Shown in pieces: positions 1 to 7,132 of a stretch of DNA of 14,054 nt. Every line of letters begins with the position of its first letter. The first letter of the stretch is position 1. The stretch is from Sphingomonadales bacterium. Its GTDB lineage: Bacteria > Bacteroidota > Bacteroidia > UBA7662. The stretch covers positions 1 through 14,054 of the forward strand of contig VHAW01000033.1 in NCBI GenBank assembly GCA_016872225.1, given 5' to 3'. Position numbers and translations under genes: made by a program. Below the pieces are notes generated by a model, which saw only the letters and a program-made list of their open reading frames with translations, searched no databases and had not been told where the DNA came from.

Positions 1-186
1 GAAGGGTAAATCCCCCCCCTCGGTTATCAACAAACCCCGCCAATCCCCGTCCTGCAGACGATAACAGGCCTCCATGTCCACCCCCCAGCGGCAGGAACTC
101 ATAAAAAACAAACCCGTGATAAGCATCCACCATTTTTTTAAAAACAGAATCGATAGTGTTTTGGAAATTAAGATATCTTTTGTCAT
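1..186 (-). CDS. Probable lipoprotein, N-terminal part (cut by left window edge)
   Basis: An open frame read leftwards from ATG at 186 gives 62 codons before the window ends. It carries a lipoprotein-type signal: two Lys followed by Trp-Trp, a hydrophobic stretch (about residues 19-29) and a lipobox ending FMSSC with Cys32. The mature part begins RWGVDMEACYRL and continues with a WRGLL...DLPF pattern, which resembles from memory the start of TlpA/thioredoxin-like lipoproteins of Bacteroidota (a Gly-x-Trp-Arg strand and a Pro-Phe turn). That family guess is weak because only the N-terminus is visible. A later in-frame ATG at 126 would leave no charged n-region, so 186 is preferred. The coding strand carries A7, G6 and G8 tracts within these codons. 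It is transcribed divergently from queA. Confidence 0.5.
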   Translation of the reverse strand, partial: MTKDILISKTLSILFLKKWWMLITGLFFMSSCRWGVDMEACYRLQDGDWRGLLITEGGDLPF

Positions 187-268
187 GACCAGAGTGTTTT
201 TATCATTCCCTTGTGTTTACAAAAATGAGGAAAAATCGTCTTTTTAGCAATTATTTTGAGGCCTTTGA
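187..268. promoter_or_regulatory. Divergent AT-rich intergenic spacer, presumed promoters
   Basis: This 82-bp spacer is the only gap between divergently read genes in the window, so it should hold the promoters for the left-edge lipoprotein gene and for the queA run. It is AT-rich with several T and A runs. I looked for the Bacteroidota-type pair (TTTG, about 19 bp, TAnnTTTG). The nearest plus-strand match is TATTTTG at 252-258, which is one base short and has no partner box at the right distance. On the minus strand a TTTTTG precedes a TAAAAA-like box by about 17 bp. Neither is convincing, so the call rests on layout and not on a motif. Confidence 0.35.
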
Positions 269-1561
269 ATGACCATGGACTTAGACCCAGGAAAGCTTCG
301 CATTAAGGACTTTCAATACGAGCTTCCTGCAGAACGCATTGCATTGTACCCCTTGGAGGAGAGGGAGAATGCCAAGCTGCTGAGCTACAGGGCCGGGGAA
401 ATTAGCGATCATGTGTTTGCGGATTTACCCGCTGTGCTGCCACAAGGGGTGCAGTTGGTTATGAACAATACTCGTGTTATTCCGGCACGAATTCGATGGT
501 CCATTGCAAACAAGAAATGGATTGAGATTTTGCTCCTGGAACCGGAAAGTCAGGCGACTCCTCGCAGAAATGAACAGCGGTGGTGGTGCATGGTGGGGAA
601 TAATCGCGCCTGGAAAAGGGGAGAGCTTTACATCAACCTGAACACTGGAAAACTTTGGATTCAACGTCTTGAACCCAAGGAAGGCCTATGGCTGTTAGAA
701 TTTATATGGCGGCCAATTTCAGCCCAGATGACTGGCCCTCAAACTTTTGAGGAACTACTGGAAGAAATCGGTGAAGTTCCGTTGCCCCCTTACCTGAATC
801 GTCCCACCGAAGCCCTGGACCGAGAAAGATATCAGACCACCTACGCCACCCAAAATGGCGCAGTGGCGGCCCCTACGGCAGGTTTACATTTAACACCTAA
901 TTTGCTACAGAAAATATACTCGCTCGGTGGGGCTTGCCATACCATTACCCTGCATGTAGGGGCGGGTACTTTTCTGCCCGTGAAAGCAGCCCAAATGGCG
1001 GACCATATTATGCATAGCGAAAGAATTTCTTGCAGGGTTGAAACACTCAAGGCACTCCGATCAGCCCAGAGACCGGTTTATGCGGTAGGAACGACCACCA
1101 TCCGAATGCTTGAAAGTCTGTATTGGATGGCCTGCATGCTGGCTGAGGTAAACCCTACGGAACCTGAGCTTTATAAAATTTCGGCGCATCCCTCTACGTC
1201 ACCCAAAATTCTCCACACTGACCAATGGGTGCCGTATTCGGGTATTGATCTAAGGAAGGGTTCCTTCGAAGATGCTTCCTTTGGAGTAATGTCGGCCCAT
1301 GAGGCCTTGGATATCCTAATCCGCTATGCACAAACCCATGCTCTCGAGGAGATTAGCGGGAGGACCAGCCTTCTGATTGCCCCGCCGTACCGACCCCGTA
1401 TGGTCCAAGGCCTGATCACCAATTTCCATCAACCATGCAGCACCCTCTTGCTCTTGGTCGCCGCGTTGGTCGGCGATGATTGGCGTCAAATTTACCAACA
1501 TGCCCTTGACCATCAATACCGATTCTTAAGCTATGGCGACGGTTCCATCCTCCATTTTTGA
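269..1561 (+). CDS. queA: S-adenosylmethionine:tRNA ribosyltransferase-isomerase QueA
   Basis: QueA transfers and rearranges the ribosyl part of SAM onto preQ1 in tRNA, forming epoxyqueuosine in the cytoplasm. Family motifs are clear: an N-terminal FxYxLPxxRIAxxP-type segment (15-28), NNTRVIPARI (66-75), the signature AAPTAGLHLT (200-209), LHVGAGTFLPVK (228-239), VGTTTIRMLES (273-283) and GLITNFHQPCSTLLLLV (381-397), ending in YGDGS. At 430 aa it is longer than the roughly 340-360 aa of proteobacterial QueA. Much of the extra length lies between the VGTTTIRMLES motif and the GLITNFH motif (about 284-380), as I recall for Bacteroidota versions. The usual Lys of NFHLPKST is Cys390 here. ATG at 269 is used; ATG at 275 would also serve. 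Its end overlaps the next gene by 29 bp. Confidence 0.95.
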   Translation: MTMDLDPGKLRIKDFQYELPAERIALYPLEERENAKLLSYRAGEISDHVFADLPAVLPQGVQLVMNNTRVIPARIRWSIANKKWIEILLLEPESQATPRRNEQRWWCMVGNNRAWKRGELYINLNTGKLWIQRLEPKEGLWLLEFIWRPISAQMTGPQTFEELLEEIGEVPLPPYLNRPTEALDRERYQTTYATQNGAVAAPTAGLHLTPNLLQKIYSLGGACHTITLHVGAGTFLPVKAAQMADHIMHSERISCRVETLKALRSAQRPVYAVGTTTIRMLESLYWMACMLAEVNPTEPELYKISAHPSTSPKILHTDQWVPYSGIDLRKGSFEDASFGVMSAHEALDILIRYAQTHALEEISGRTSLLIAPPYRPRMVQGLITNFHQPCSTLLLLVAALVGDDWRQIYQHALDHQYRFLSYGDGSILHF

Positions 1562-2747
1562 TCGATGTTACGAAAAAGCCCTCGAGCATAATCAGGGTGC
1601 TGACGCGACACCTTCTGTAAGGGAAGCGCTCCCGGAAGGCGGGGGACTCGTTGGCCTGAAAGTGCTCGAAACAGCGACCGTGTTGGCGGGGCCTGCGGTG
1701 GGTATGTTCCTGGCGGAATGCGGGGCGAGGGTTTTAAAATTGGAACCGCCTGGCGGGGATGTCACCCGACAATGGGTTTTGCCGAATGAACGGGCTTCGA
1801 TGGAGCGTTCGGCCTATTTCTGCTCCGTCAATTGGGGGAAAGTAAGCCTGGTGGCGGATCTTCGTAACAATGAGCATCAAATGCGGTTCCATGAGTTAAT
1901 CAAAGAATCGGATATATTGATTACCAACAATTTACCAAACCAAGAACAGGACCTGGGCCTGTCATGGTCTGTCCTGCACGCCATCAACCCCAGGCTCATT
2001 GTGGGCAGGATCAACGGCTATGGAACGGGCTCGCATCGTCCGGGATACGATTCCATCGTACAGGCCGAGAGCGGCTTTGTATCTATGAACGGCCCTGTTG
2101 GTGGACCAGGCCACAAGATGCCGGTGGCTTTGATGGATATTATAGCAGCTCACCAACTGAAAGAAGGTCTGCTACTCGCCTTAATTGAAAGGATCAACGA
2201 CGGATTGGGCAAGGAAGTGACAGTGTCTTTGATGGACGCAGGCCTTGCCTCCTTAACCAATCAGGCCACAAACTGGTGGATGGGTGGACATATACCACAA
2301 CCCGTGGGCTCGGAGCATCCGAACATTATTCCTTACGGGTCAATCTTTACCTGTGCGGATGGCCAACAAATTACCCTGGCGGTAGGCAATGATGCCCAAT
2401 TCGATCGGCTGTGCGGTGTATTGGGCTGGGTGATAATTCCAGACTGGGCCACCTTGAACGGCAGGCACCAACACAAAGAAGCCTTGATTACCGCCCTTGC
2501 TTCAGCCTTCGTCAAGCAGGACTGCGCAACTTGGCTGACTGCTTTGGAAGTGGCCCGGGTTCCTGCCGGTACGGTACAAAGGGTGGATGAAGCGCTGCAG
2601 ACCCCGCAGGCTTTGAGACTGCACCTACATTCCAAGGGCCTGCACGGCCTGCGGACCGCAGTTTTTATGTCAGAATCCGGAAATGCAATTTTGCCTCCGC
2701 CGCCTTTCAATCCCGATTTAACCTTGACGTTGAGTTCTCTCCATTAA
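1533..2747 (+). CDS. CaiB/BaiF-type (class III) CoA-transferase
   Basis: This is a family III acyl-CoA transferase, which moves CoA between carboxylic acids through an aspartyl-CoA intermediate. The family start motif is present at about 45-76: LETATVLAGPAVGMFLAECG, then the Lys-Leu-Glu-Pro-Pro-Gly-Gly-Asp segment. The catalytic Asp is probably Asp202 in ALMDIIAAHQLKEG. GYGTG (163-166 region) and GYDSIVQAESG follow family pattern, and 404 aa fits the family. The substrate cannot be read from the sequence. The start at 1533 lies inside queA and gives an unusually long lead (about 40 residues) before the family core. The next in-frame ATG is at residue 58, inside the core, so 1533 is the only good ATG. 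Coupled translation with queA is likely. Confidence 0.88.
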   Translation: MATVPSSIFDRCYEKALEHNQGADATPSVREALPEGGGLVGLKVLETATVLAGPAVGMFLAECGARVLKLEPPGGDVTRQWVLPNERASMERSAYFCSVNWGKVSLVADLRNNEHQMRFHELIKESDILITNNLPNQEQDLGLSWSVLHAINPRLIVGRINGYGTGSHRPGYDSIVQAESGFVSMNGPVGGPGHKMPVALMDIIAAHQLKEGLLLALIERINDGLGKEVTVSLMDAGLASLTNQATNWWMGGHIPQPVGSEHPNIIPYGSIFTCADGQQITLAVGNDAQFDRLCGVLGWVIIPDWATLNGRHQHKEALITALASAFVKQDCATWLTALEVARVPAGTVQRVDEALQTPQALRLHLHSKGLHGLRTAVFMSESGNAILPPPPFNPDLTLTLSSLH

Positions 2748-2800
2748 CCAGAGCCTCCCCTTTTCTGTGGGCAATCGGTACTTTGGGGCTAAATTGCGAC

Positions 2801-3343
2801 ATGACTTTGAATGCAGAGCCCATGGTAATTCTAGTGGATCAGGAGGACCGCGAAATCGGCCTGGCCCCCAAGATGGAAGCTCACGAAAAAAACCTACTTC
2901 ATCGGGCATTCTCGGTATTCGTATTTAATTCTGTTGGGGAACTGCTCTTGCAACAGCGCAGCCTAGACAAGTACCATTCCGGCGGCCTATGGACCAACAC
3001 CTGTTGCAGCCATCCTCTTCCCGGTGAAACAGTGAGTCAAGCCGCCGCTCGACGATTGCAAGAAGAGATGGGAATGATCTGCAATTTGCATTCACCCTTT
3101 TGGTTTATCTACCAAACCGCCTTTGAAAACGGGCTGAGTGAGCATGAATTGGACCATGTTTTTATCGGGTATTCGGACGGACCTTTTCGAATCGATCCCT
3201 CTGAAGTCCAGGCAGCGCTTTGGATTTCCTTAGCGGACCTTGAATCCTGGATGGATCGTCGGCCGGAAGATTTTACGTTTTGGTTTAAACATATTTATCC
3301 GCGATGTGCCGACGCGTTACGAACTAATCCATCACTCCGTTAA
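2801..3343 (+). CDS. idi: Isopentenyl-diphosphate delta-isomerase, type I (Nudix fold)
   Basis: Type I IDI interconverts isopentenyl and dimethylallyl diphosphate, feeding quinone, carotenoid and undecaprenyl carrier synthesis. From ATG 2801 the protein has 180 aa, usual for the family. Visible active-site residues are metal-ligand His28 and His34 (MEAHEKNLLHRAFS), catalytic Cys69 and metal-ligand His71 (TNTCCSHP), a Nudix-like LPGETVSQAAARRLQEEMG (72-91), Tyr104 (FIYQ) and the Glu114/Glu116 pair in SEHELDH. A TTG six codons upstream (2783) is open too, but 2801 is the first ATG and gives a normal N-terminus. A 53-bp gap follows the CoA-transferase gene. Only 1 bp separates the stop from the next start, so it shares a transcript with the M23 gene. 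Confidence 0.95.
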   Translation: MTLNAEPMVILVDQEDREIGLAPKMEAHEKNLLHRAFSVFVFNSVGELLLQQRSLDKYHSGGLWTNTCCSHPLPGETVSQAAARRLQEEMGMICNLHSPFWFIYQTAFENGLSEHELDHVFIGYSDGPFRIDPSEVQAALWISLADLESWMDRRPEDFTFWFKHIYPRCADALRTNPSLR

Positions 3344-3344
3344 C

Positions 3345-4601
3345 ATGAGGAAGCGTTTTAGTTTGATTGCGGGAGTTGTTATCCTAATCCTTGGTTTTAT
3401 GTGGCTGTGGAAAAGCGAGAATTCTCCATGGTATAAACATTCGCAATCAAAGGTAAATCTGCCTTGTGATACCCTCCGCATTGCAGGGATTCGCGTGGAT
3501 ACCTTGGTGGTGGATAGCGCCCGCATACAAAACGATGATGAAATAGGATCTGTTTTTACATCCCTAGGCCTTCCTTATTCTTTGGTACAATTTATCGTAG
3601 ATCAGCCTGATAGTATTTTTAATGTCAGGAGATTACAAAGTGGGCAACGTTATTGGACAGCCAGAGATAGCGCATCGGGTCGGGTGCACTTTTGGATATT
3701 CGAGAAGAACCGCATTGAATCGTTGATTCTGGACCTGCGTGACAGCTTACCTCGGTTGAGTACACACCGCAAACCGGTGATTACCCGAAATCGACAACTA
3801 GTAGGCGTTATTGAGTCCTCTTTGTTTCAATCGGTAACAGACGCGAGGGCAGGGCAGGAATTGGCTATGGCTTTGGCGGGGATTTTTGATTGGACGGTAG
3901 ATTTCTTTCAAATTCAAAAAGGCGATCGTTACAGGGTTTACTATACAGAACAATTGGTAGATTCCATACCCTACGGGACTGCCCAAATTATTGTTGCTGA
4001 ATTTATTGCTAGTAACAAAACACATACTGCTATTCGATTCCAAAACGGCTACTTTGACGCCCAAGGCCAAAGTATGAAACGTCGTTATCTGAAAGCCCCC
4101 TTGGACTATGCCCGTATCAGCTCCGGATTCTCCACAAGCCGTATGCATCCAGTGTTACGATATATTCGGCCCCATCTTGGCGTGGACTATGCAGCCCCCA
4201 AAGGAACCCCTGTACGGGCCGTGGGTGAGGGACAAATCCTTGAGGCGGGCTACCGAGGAGGCAACGGTAACTTTGTCAAAATCAAACATTCGCGTGATCA
4301 CACCACCGGATATTTGCATCTCAGCCGCATTGCCTCCGGTATTCGTCGTGGGAGCAGGGTTTTGCAGGGACAAGTCATCGGATACGTGGGCAGCACAGGG
4401 CTATCCACCGGACCGCATCTCTGTTTCCGTTTCTGGAACCGTGGCGTTCAAGTGAATCCGCGTAAATTGCAAGGCCCCCAACCTGAACCCATGAAGGCGA
4501 GAGATTTGCCTGCGTTCAAAGCACTGCGCGACAGCGTCATGCGTTCTTTGCCCGCATGGTCCTCTCCCGACCAGGCGCCCAAGAACATTAAGCCATCCTA
4601 A
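3345..4601 (+). CDS. MepM/Csd3-like M23 (LytM) peptidoglycan peptidase with Cys at a zinc-ligand position
   Basis: This 418-aa protein has an N-terminal signal or anchor segment (MRKRF, then hydrophobic residues to about 21), a middle region and a C-terminal M23 domain. The middle contains a degenerate LysM-like part around 60-110 and a GVIESSLFQSV...DWTVDFFQIQKGDRYRVYY region, which is the layout of MepM/OapA/Csd3 endopeptidases that cut peptidoglycan cross-links. In the M23 domain His277 and Asp281 (HLGVDYAAPKGTPV) and His325 (YLHLS) are present. The final HxH motif reads GPHLCFRFW: His358 is kept and the second His is Cys360. I recall the same HxCFRFW form in other Bacteroidota, so it may be a lineage variant that still binds zinc. 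ATG 3345 directly follows the idi stop. A longer open frame from 3240 lies inside idi and would destroy the signal sequence. Confidence 0.9.
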   Translation: MRKRFSLIAGVVILILGFMWLWKSENSPWYKHSQSKVNLPCDTLRIAGIRVDTLVVDSARIQNDDEIGSVFTSLGLPYSLVQFIVDQPDSIFNVRRLQSGQRYWTARDSASGRVHFWIFEKNRIESLILDLRDSLPRLSTHRKPVITRNRQLVGVIESSLFQSVTDARAGQELAMALAGIFDWTVDFFQIQKGDRYRVYYTEQLVDSIPYGTAQIIVAEFIASNKTHTAIRFQNGYFDAQGQSMKRRYLKAPLDYARISSGFSTSRMHPVLRYIRPHLGVDYAAPKGTPVRAVGEGQILEAGYRGGNGNFVKIKHSRDHTTGYLHLSRIASGIRRGSRVLQGQVIGYVGSTGLSTGPHLCFRFWNRGVQVNPRKLQGPQPEPMKARDLPAFKALRDSVMRSLPAWSSPDQAPKNIKPS

Positions 4602-4606
4602 TTAAC

Positions 4607-6091
4607 GTGGTGAAGCATAAATCCGAACTGCATCAACTGGCCTCACAAACCGTCCTTTACGGTTTGAGCACCGTGGTAGGGAGGCTGCTGAATTATCTGC
4701 TTGTTCCTCTGCACACGAGGCTCTTTCTCCCGGCCGAATACGGCGTTATCACCGACTTCTATGCATGGGCGGCTTTGGGGGCTGTGCTCTACACCTACGG
4801 AATGGAGACTGCATATTTCCGATTCTGTAATAAAGAACCTGGATCGGCAGATAATGAATTAAAAGTCTATTCATCAGGGTTTTATGCTTTACTTGCGAGT
4901 TCCGTGATGCTTAGCTTGGGACTTTGGTTTGGGGCCGAACATTGGGCCCTTTTGCTCCAACATCCTGAGCATTCCAACTACGTTCGTTGGTTCGCGGTCA
5001 TCTTTGCGATGGATGCCCTATCGGCTTTGCCTTTCGCAAAATTGAGACAAGACGGACGTAGCCTACACTACGTTATTCTCAAGTTTTCAAATATTCTTAT
5101 TTTGGTCGGATTGCAGGTGTACTTCCTAGGGTACAAGCAGCCTTCCCTTCAAGGAGATCGCGTAATCTCCTTGGATTGGGTTATTTTAAGTAATGTGTTC
5201 GCAAATTCATTGACACTACTCCTCTTGGTACGACTATGGCCCAAACCAAGGGATTTTCGCTGGTCCACGCTACAACCCATGTTAACTTACGCGTGGCCCT
5301 TATTGTTGGCTGGCTTGGCCGGAATGCTTAACGAAACCTTGGATCGTATTATGCTCAAATTCCGATGGACCGGCACGCACGAGCAAGCGCTTTGGCAAGT
5401 GGGAATTTATGGGGCGGTTTACAAATTATCCATCCTGATGAGCTTGTTCACTCAAGCTTTCCGCATGGGGGCCGAACCATATTTTCTAGGTTCAGGGCGT
5501 TCGATCCAAGAGGATGACGCCACCGATGGACAGCCCCGCAATCCCCGATACGGAGAGGTCTTTTGGTACTACAGCTTGGCAGGATGGGGAATCTTCCTAA
5601 CTGTTATGCTATGGCTTGATTGGGCCAAAGCCCTCATAGGATCTGCCTACCACGAAGGGCTCACGGTGGTGCCGATTCTATTGGCGGCCAACCTATGCCT
5701 AGGTTGGTATTACAACCACTCGGTCTGGTTCAAAAGAAGCGATCAGACCCGATGGGGTCTGTGGCTAGGGTTGGGATCTGCCGTCATTACGGTAACCGGA
5801 AACTGGTGGGGCATCCCCCTGTACGGATACACGGCTTGCGCTTGGGTGACCCTATTGTGTTATGGTTCGCTATTTGGAGCCAGCGCGTTGATTGGTCATC
5901 GCAAATATCCTATCCCCTATCCATGGAAGGGCTGGTTTCTCTTAGGTCTTTGGGCGCTCATTCTTTTTGCTATCAATCGCCACTGGATTGGTCAAGAAAT
6001 TACCCCGTGGACTGCAGTAATCAAGGCCGTGCTCATGGGTGCTTTTCTGTGCATAATCCCCTTGACCAAATGGCTTAAATTTGTACCGTAA
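4607..6091 (+). CDS. Polysaccharide/oligosaccharide flippase, Wzx-like (MOP superfamily)
   Basis: This 494-aa integral membrane protein has about 12-14 hydrophobic segments. Its N-terminus is typical of the Wzx/O-antigen flippase family: a short polar lead, QTVLYGLSTVVGRLLNYLLV, then the LFLPAEYGVITDFYAW pattern. Such proteins move undecaprenyl-linked glycans across the inner membrane. The substrate could be O-antigen, a glycoprotein glycan, another surface polymer or possibly a peptidoglycan precursor. The start is GTG at 4607, with a second GTG at 4610. No ATG occurs for about 60 codons, so a GTG start is needed to keep the first membrane segments. It begins 5 bp after the M23 stop, and a perfect 8-bp hairpin lies at codons 14-20. 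The nucleotidyltransferase next door suggests a shared glycan pathway. Confidence 0.85.
   Translation: MVKHKSELHQLASQTVLYGLSTVVGRLLNYLLVPLHTRLFLPAEYGVITDFYAWAALGAVLYTYGMETAYFRFCNKEPGSADNELKVYSSGFYALLASSVMLSLGLWFGAEHWALLLQHPEHSNYVRWFAVIFAMDALSALPFAKLRQDGRSLHYVILKFSNILILVGLQVYFLGYKQPSLQGDRVISLDWVILSNVFANSLTLLLLVRLWPKPRDFRWSTLQPMLTYAWPLLLAGLAGMLNETLDRIMLKFRWTGTHEQALWQVGIYGAVYKLSILMSLFTQAFRMGAEPYFLGSGRSIQEDDATDGQPRNPRYGEVFWYYSLAGWGIFLTVMLWLDWAKALIGSAYHEGLTVVPILLAANLCLGWYYNHSVWFKRSDQTRWGLWLGLGSAVITVTGNWWGIPLYGYTACAWVTLLCYGSLFGASALIGHRKYPIPYPWKGWFLLGLWALILFAINRHWIGQEITPWTAVIKAVLMGAFLCIIPLTKWLKFVP
4646..4666 (+). other. Perfect 8-bp hairpin just inside the flippase gene
   Basis: The arms CAAACCGT (4646-4653) and ACGGTTTG (4659-4666) are exact inverse complements around a CCTTT loop. 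The hairpin starts 40 nt into the GTG-started coding region. No U-run follows, so it is not a standard intrinsic terminator. It could slow translation or protect an mRNA end, or be chance: an 8-bp perfect repeat with a short loop is expected about once or twice in a window of this size. Confidence 0.25.
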
Positions 6092-6100
6092 TTTGATTTT

Positions 6101-7132
6101 ATGAACATTATTGTACCGATGGCCGGTTTAGGCAAACGCATGCGGCCTCATACCTTGACCACCGCCAAGCCTTTGCTGCCCATCGCCGGAAAGCCCATCG
6201 TCGAAAGATTGATGGAAGATATTGTTAAGGTTTGCGGACAGAAGGTGGAGCATATTGCGTTCATCACGGCTCCCTCCTTCGGGGCAACCGTTGAAAAACA
6301 ATTGCTGGACATTGCCCGTCATCTTGGCGCAGAGGGCAGCATTCATTACCAGGAGGAGGCCTTGGGCACCGCCCACGCCATCCTCTGTGCCAAGGCTTGG
6401 CTGAACGGCCCTGTGGTGGTGGCCTTCGCAGATACATTGTTCAAAGCGGATTTTGTTTTGGACACCGAACAAGAAGGGATCATTTGGGTGCGGCGGGTGG
6501 ATGACCCTCGAGCCTTTGGGGTTGTAGAACTGAATGAAACGGGTTGGATTAGCGCTTTCCACGAAAAACCCCCTGTATTCATTTCGGACCTGGCCATCAT
6601 CGGTATTTATTATTTCAAAGATGGTGCTAATCTGTGTTCTGAATTACAGTTCCTGATTGATCACGGGGTTATGGACAAAGGTGAATACCAATTGACCTCT
6701 GCTCTGGAAAATATGAAGTTTAAAGGTATACGCTTCTATCCGGGAACGGTAACCGAGTGGTTGGACTGCGGGAACAAAGACGCAACCATCCATACCAACG
6801 GGCGTTACTTGGACTACTTAACCGAACGCCCAAACGAAACTCTGGTGGACCCATCAGCATTGCTTGAGAACAGCGAACTCGTCGGACCGTGTTATGTCGG
6901 GCCGGGTTGCCAAATTAGCCATTCTACCATCGGGCCTTACGTTTCCTTGGGTGCAGGGGCCAAGATATCCAACTCTTCCATGGCCTCATCCATTGTTGGC
7001 GAACATTCCGTTATTCAAGGTATGTCCTTACGCAATTCCATGCTAGGCTGCTACGTTAAGCTAAGCGGTAAACAATCATCCACGCCCATGGAACTCAGCC
7101 TCAGCGATTACAGCGAAATTTTATGTCCTTGA
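6101..7132 (+). CDS. Sugar-1-phosphate nucleotidyltransferase with C-terminal left-handed beta-helix
   Basis: The enzyme couples a sugar-1-phosphate to an NTP, giving a nucleotide sugar in the cytoplasm. The N-terminal nucleotidyltransferase domain (about 1-240) has GLGKRMRPHT (9-18) with Lys23 in TTAKPLLPI, EALGTAHAI (86-94), a metal-binding Asp111 in FADTLF, FGVVELNETG...EKP (139-157), EYQLTSAL (195-202) and WLDCGN with Asp222. The tail (about 255-325) shows hexapeptide-like steps such as VGPGCQISHSTIGPYVSLGAG, expected to form a beta-helix. This is the layout of RfbA- or GlmU-like proteins, but sugar and base specificity cannot be read. At 343 aa it is intermediate between short RmlA (about 290) and GlmU (about 450). 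ATG 6101 lies 9 bp after the flippase stop. The end overlaps the TPR gene by 10 bp. Confidence 0.9.
   Translation: MNIIVPMAGLGKRMRPHTLTTAKPLLPIAGKPIVERLMEDIVKVCGQKVEHIAFITAPSFGATVEKQLLDIARHLGAEGSIHYQEEALGTAHAILCAKAWLNGPVVVAFADTLFKADFVLDTEQEGIIWVRRVDDPRAFGVVELNETGWISAFHEKPPVFISDLAIIGIYYFKDGANLCSELQFLIDHGVMDKGEYQLTSALENMKFKGIRFYPGTVTEWLDCGNKDATIHTNGRYLDYLTERPNETLVDPSALLENSELVGPCYVGPGCQISHSTIGPYVSLGAGAKISNSSMASSIVGEHSVIQGMSLRNSMLGCYVKLSGKQSSTPMELSLSDYSEILCP

Noticed and set aside
1..133. Second minus-strand open frame from ATG 133, 44 codons to the edge
   Set aside because: It is Gly-rich with no signal or family pattern. The overlapping frame from 186 has a clear lipoprotein signal, so this one is taken as its shadow.
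2748..2800. TACTTTG box in the gap before idi as a Bacteroidota promoter
   Set aside because: It is one base short of TAnnTTTG and has no TTTG box at the right distance upstream. An internal promoter is possible but not shown.
3240..3344. N-terminal extension of the M23 frame inside idi
   Set aside because: It puts 35 residues before a good signal segment and overlaps idi fully. ATG 3345 is 1 bp after the idi stop.
6081..6118. Direct repeat TTGTACCG (6081-6088 and 6111-6118) around the nucleotidyltransferase start
   Set aside because: Eight bases, two copies, coding in both places. Chance is sufficient, and there is no third copy or symmetry.
6128..6562. 144-codon open frame antisense to the nucleotidyltransferase
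   Set aside because: It is composed of His/Gly/Gln-rich text mirroring the sense codons, with no family pattern. The sense gene has every expected motif.
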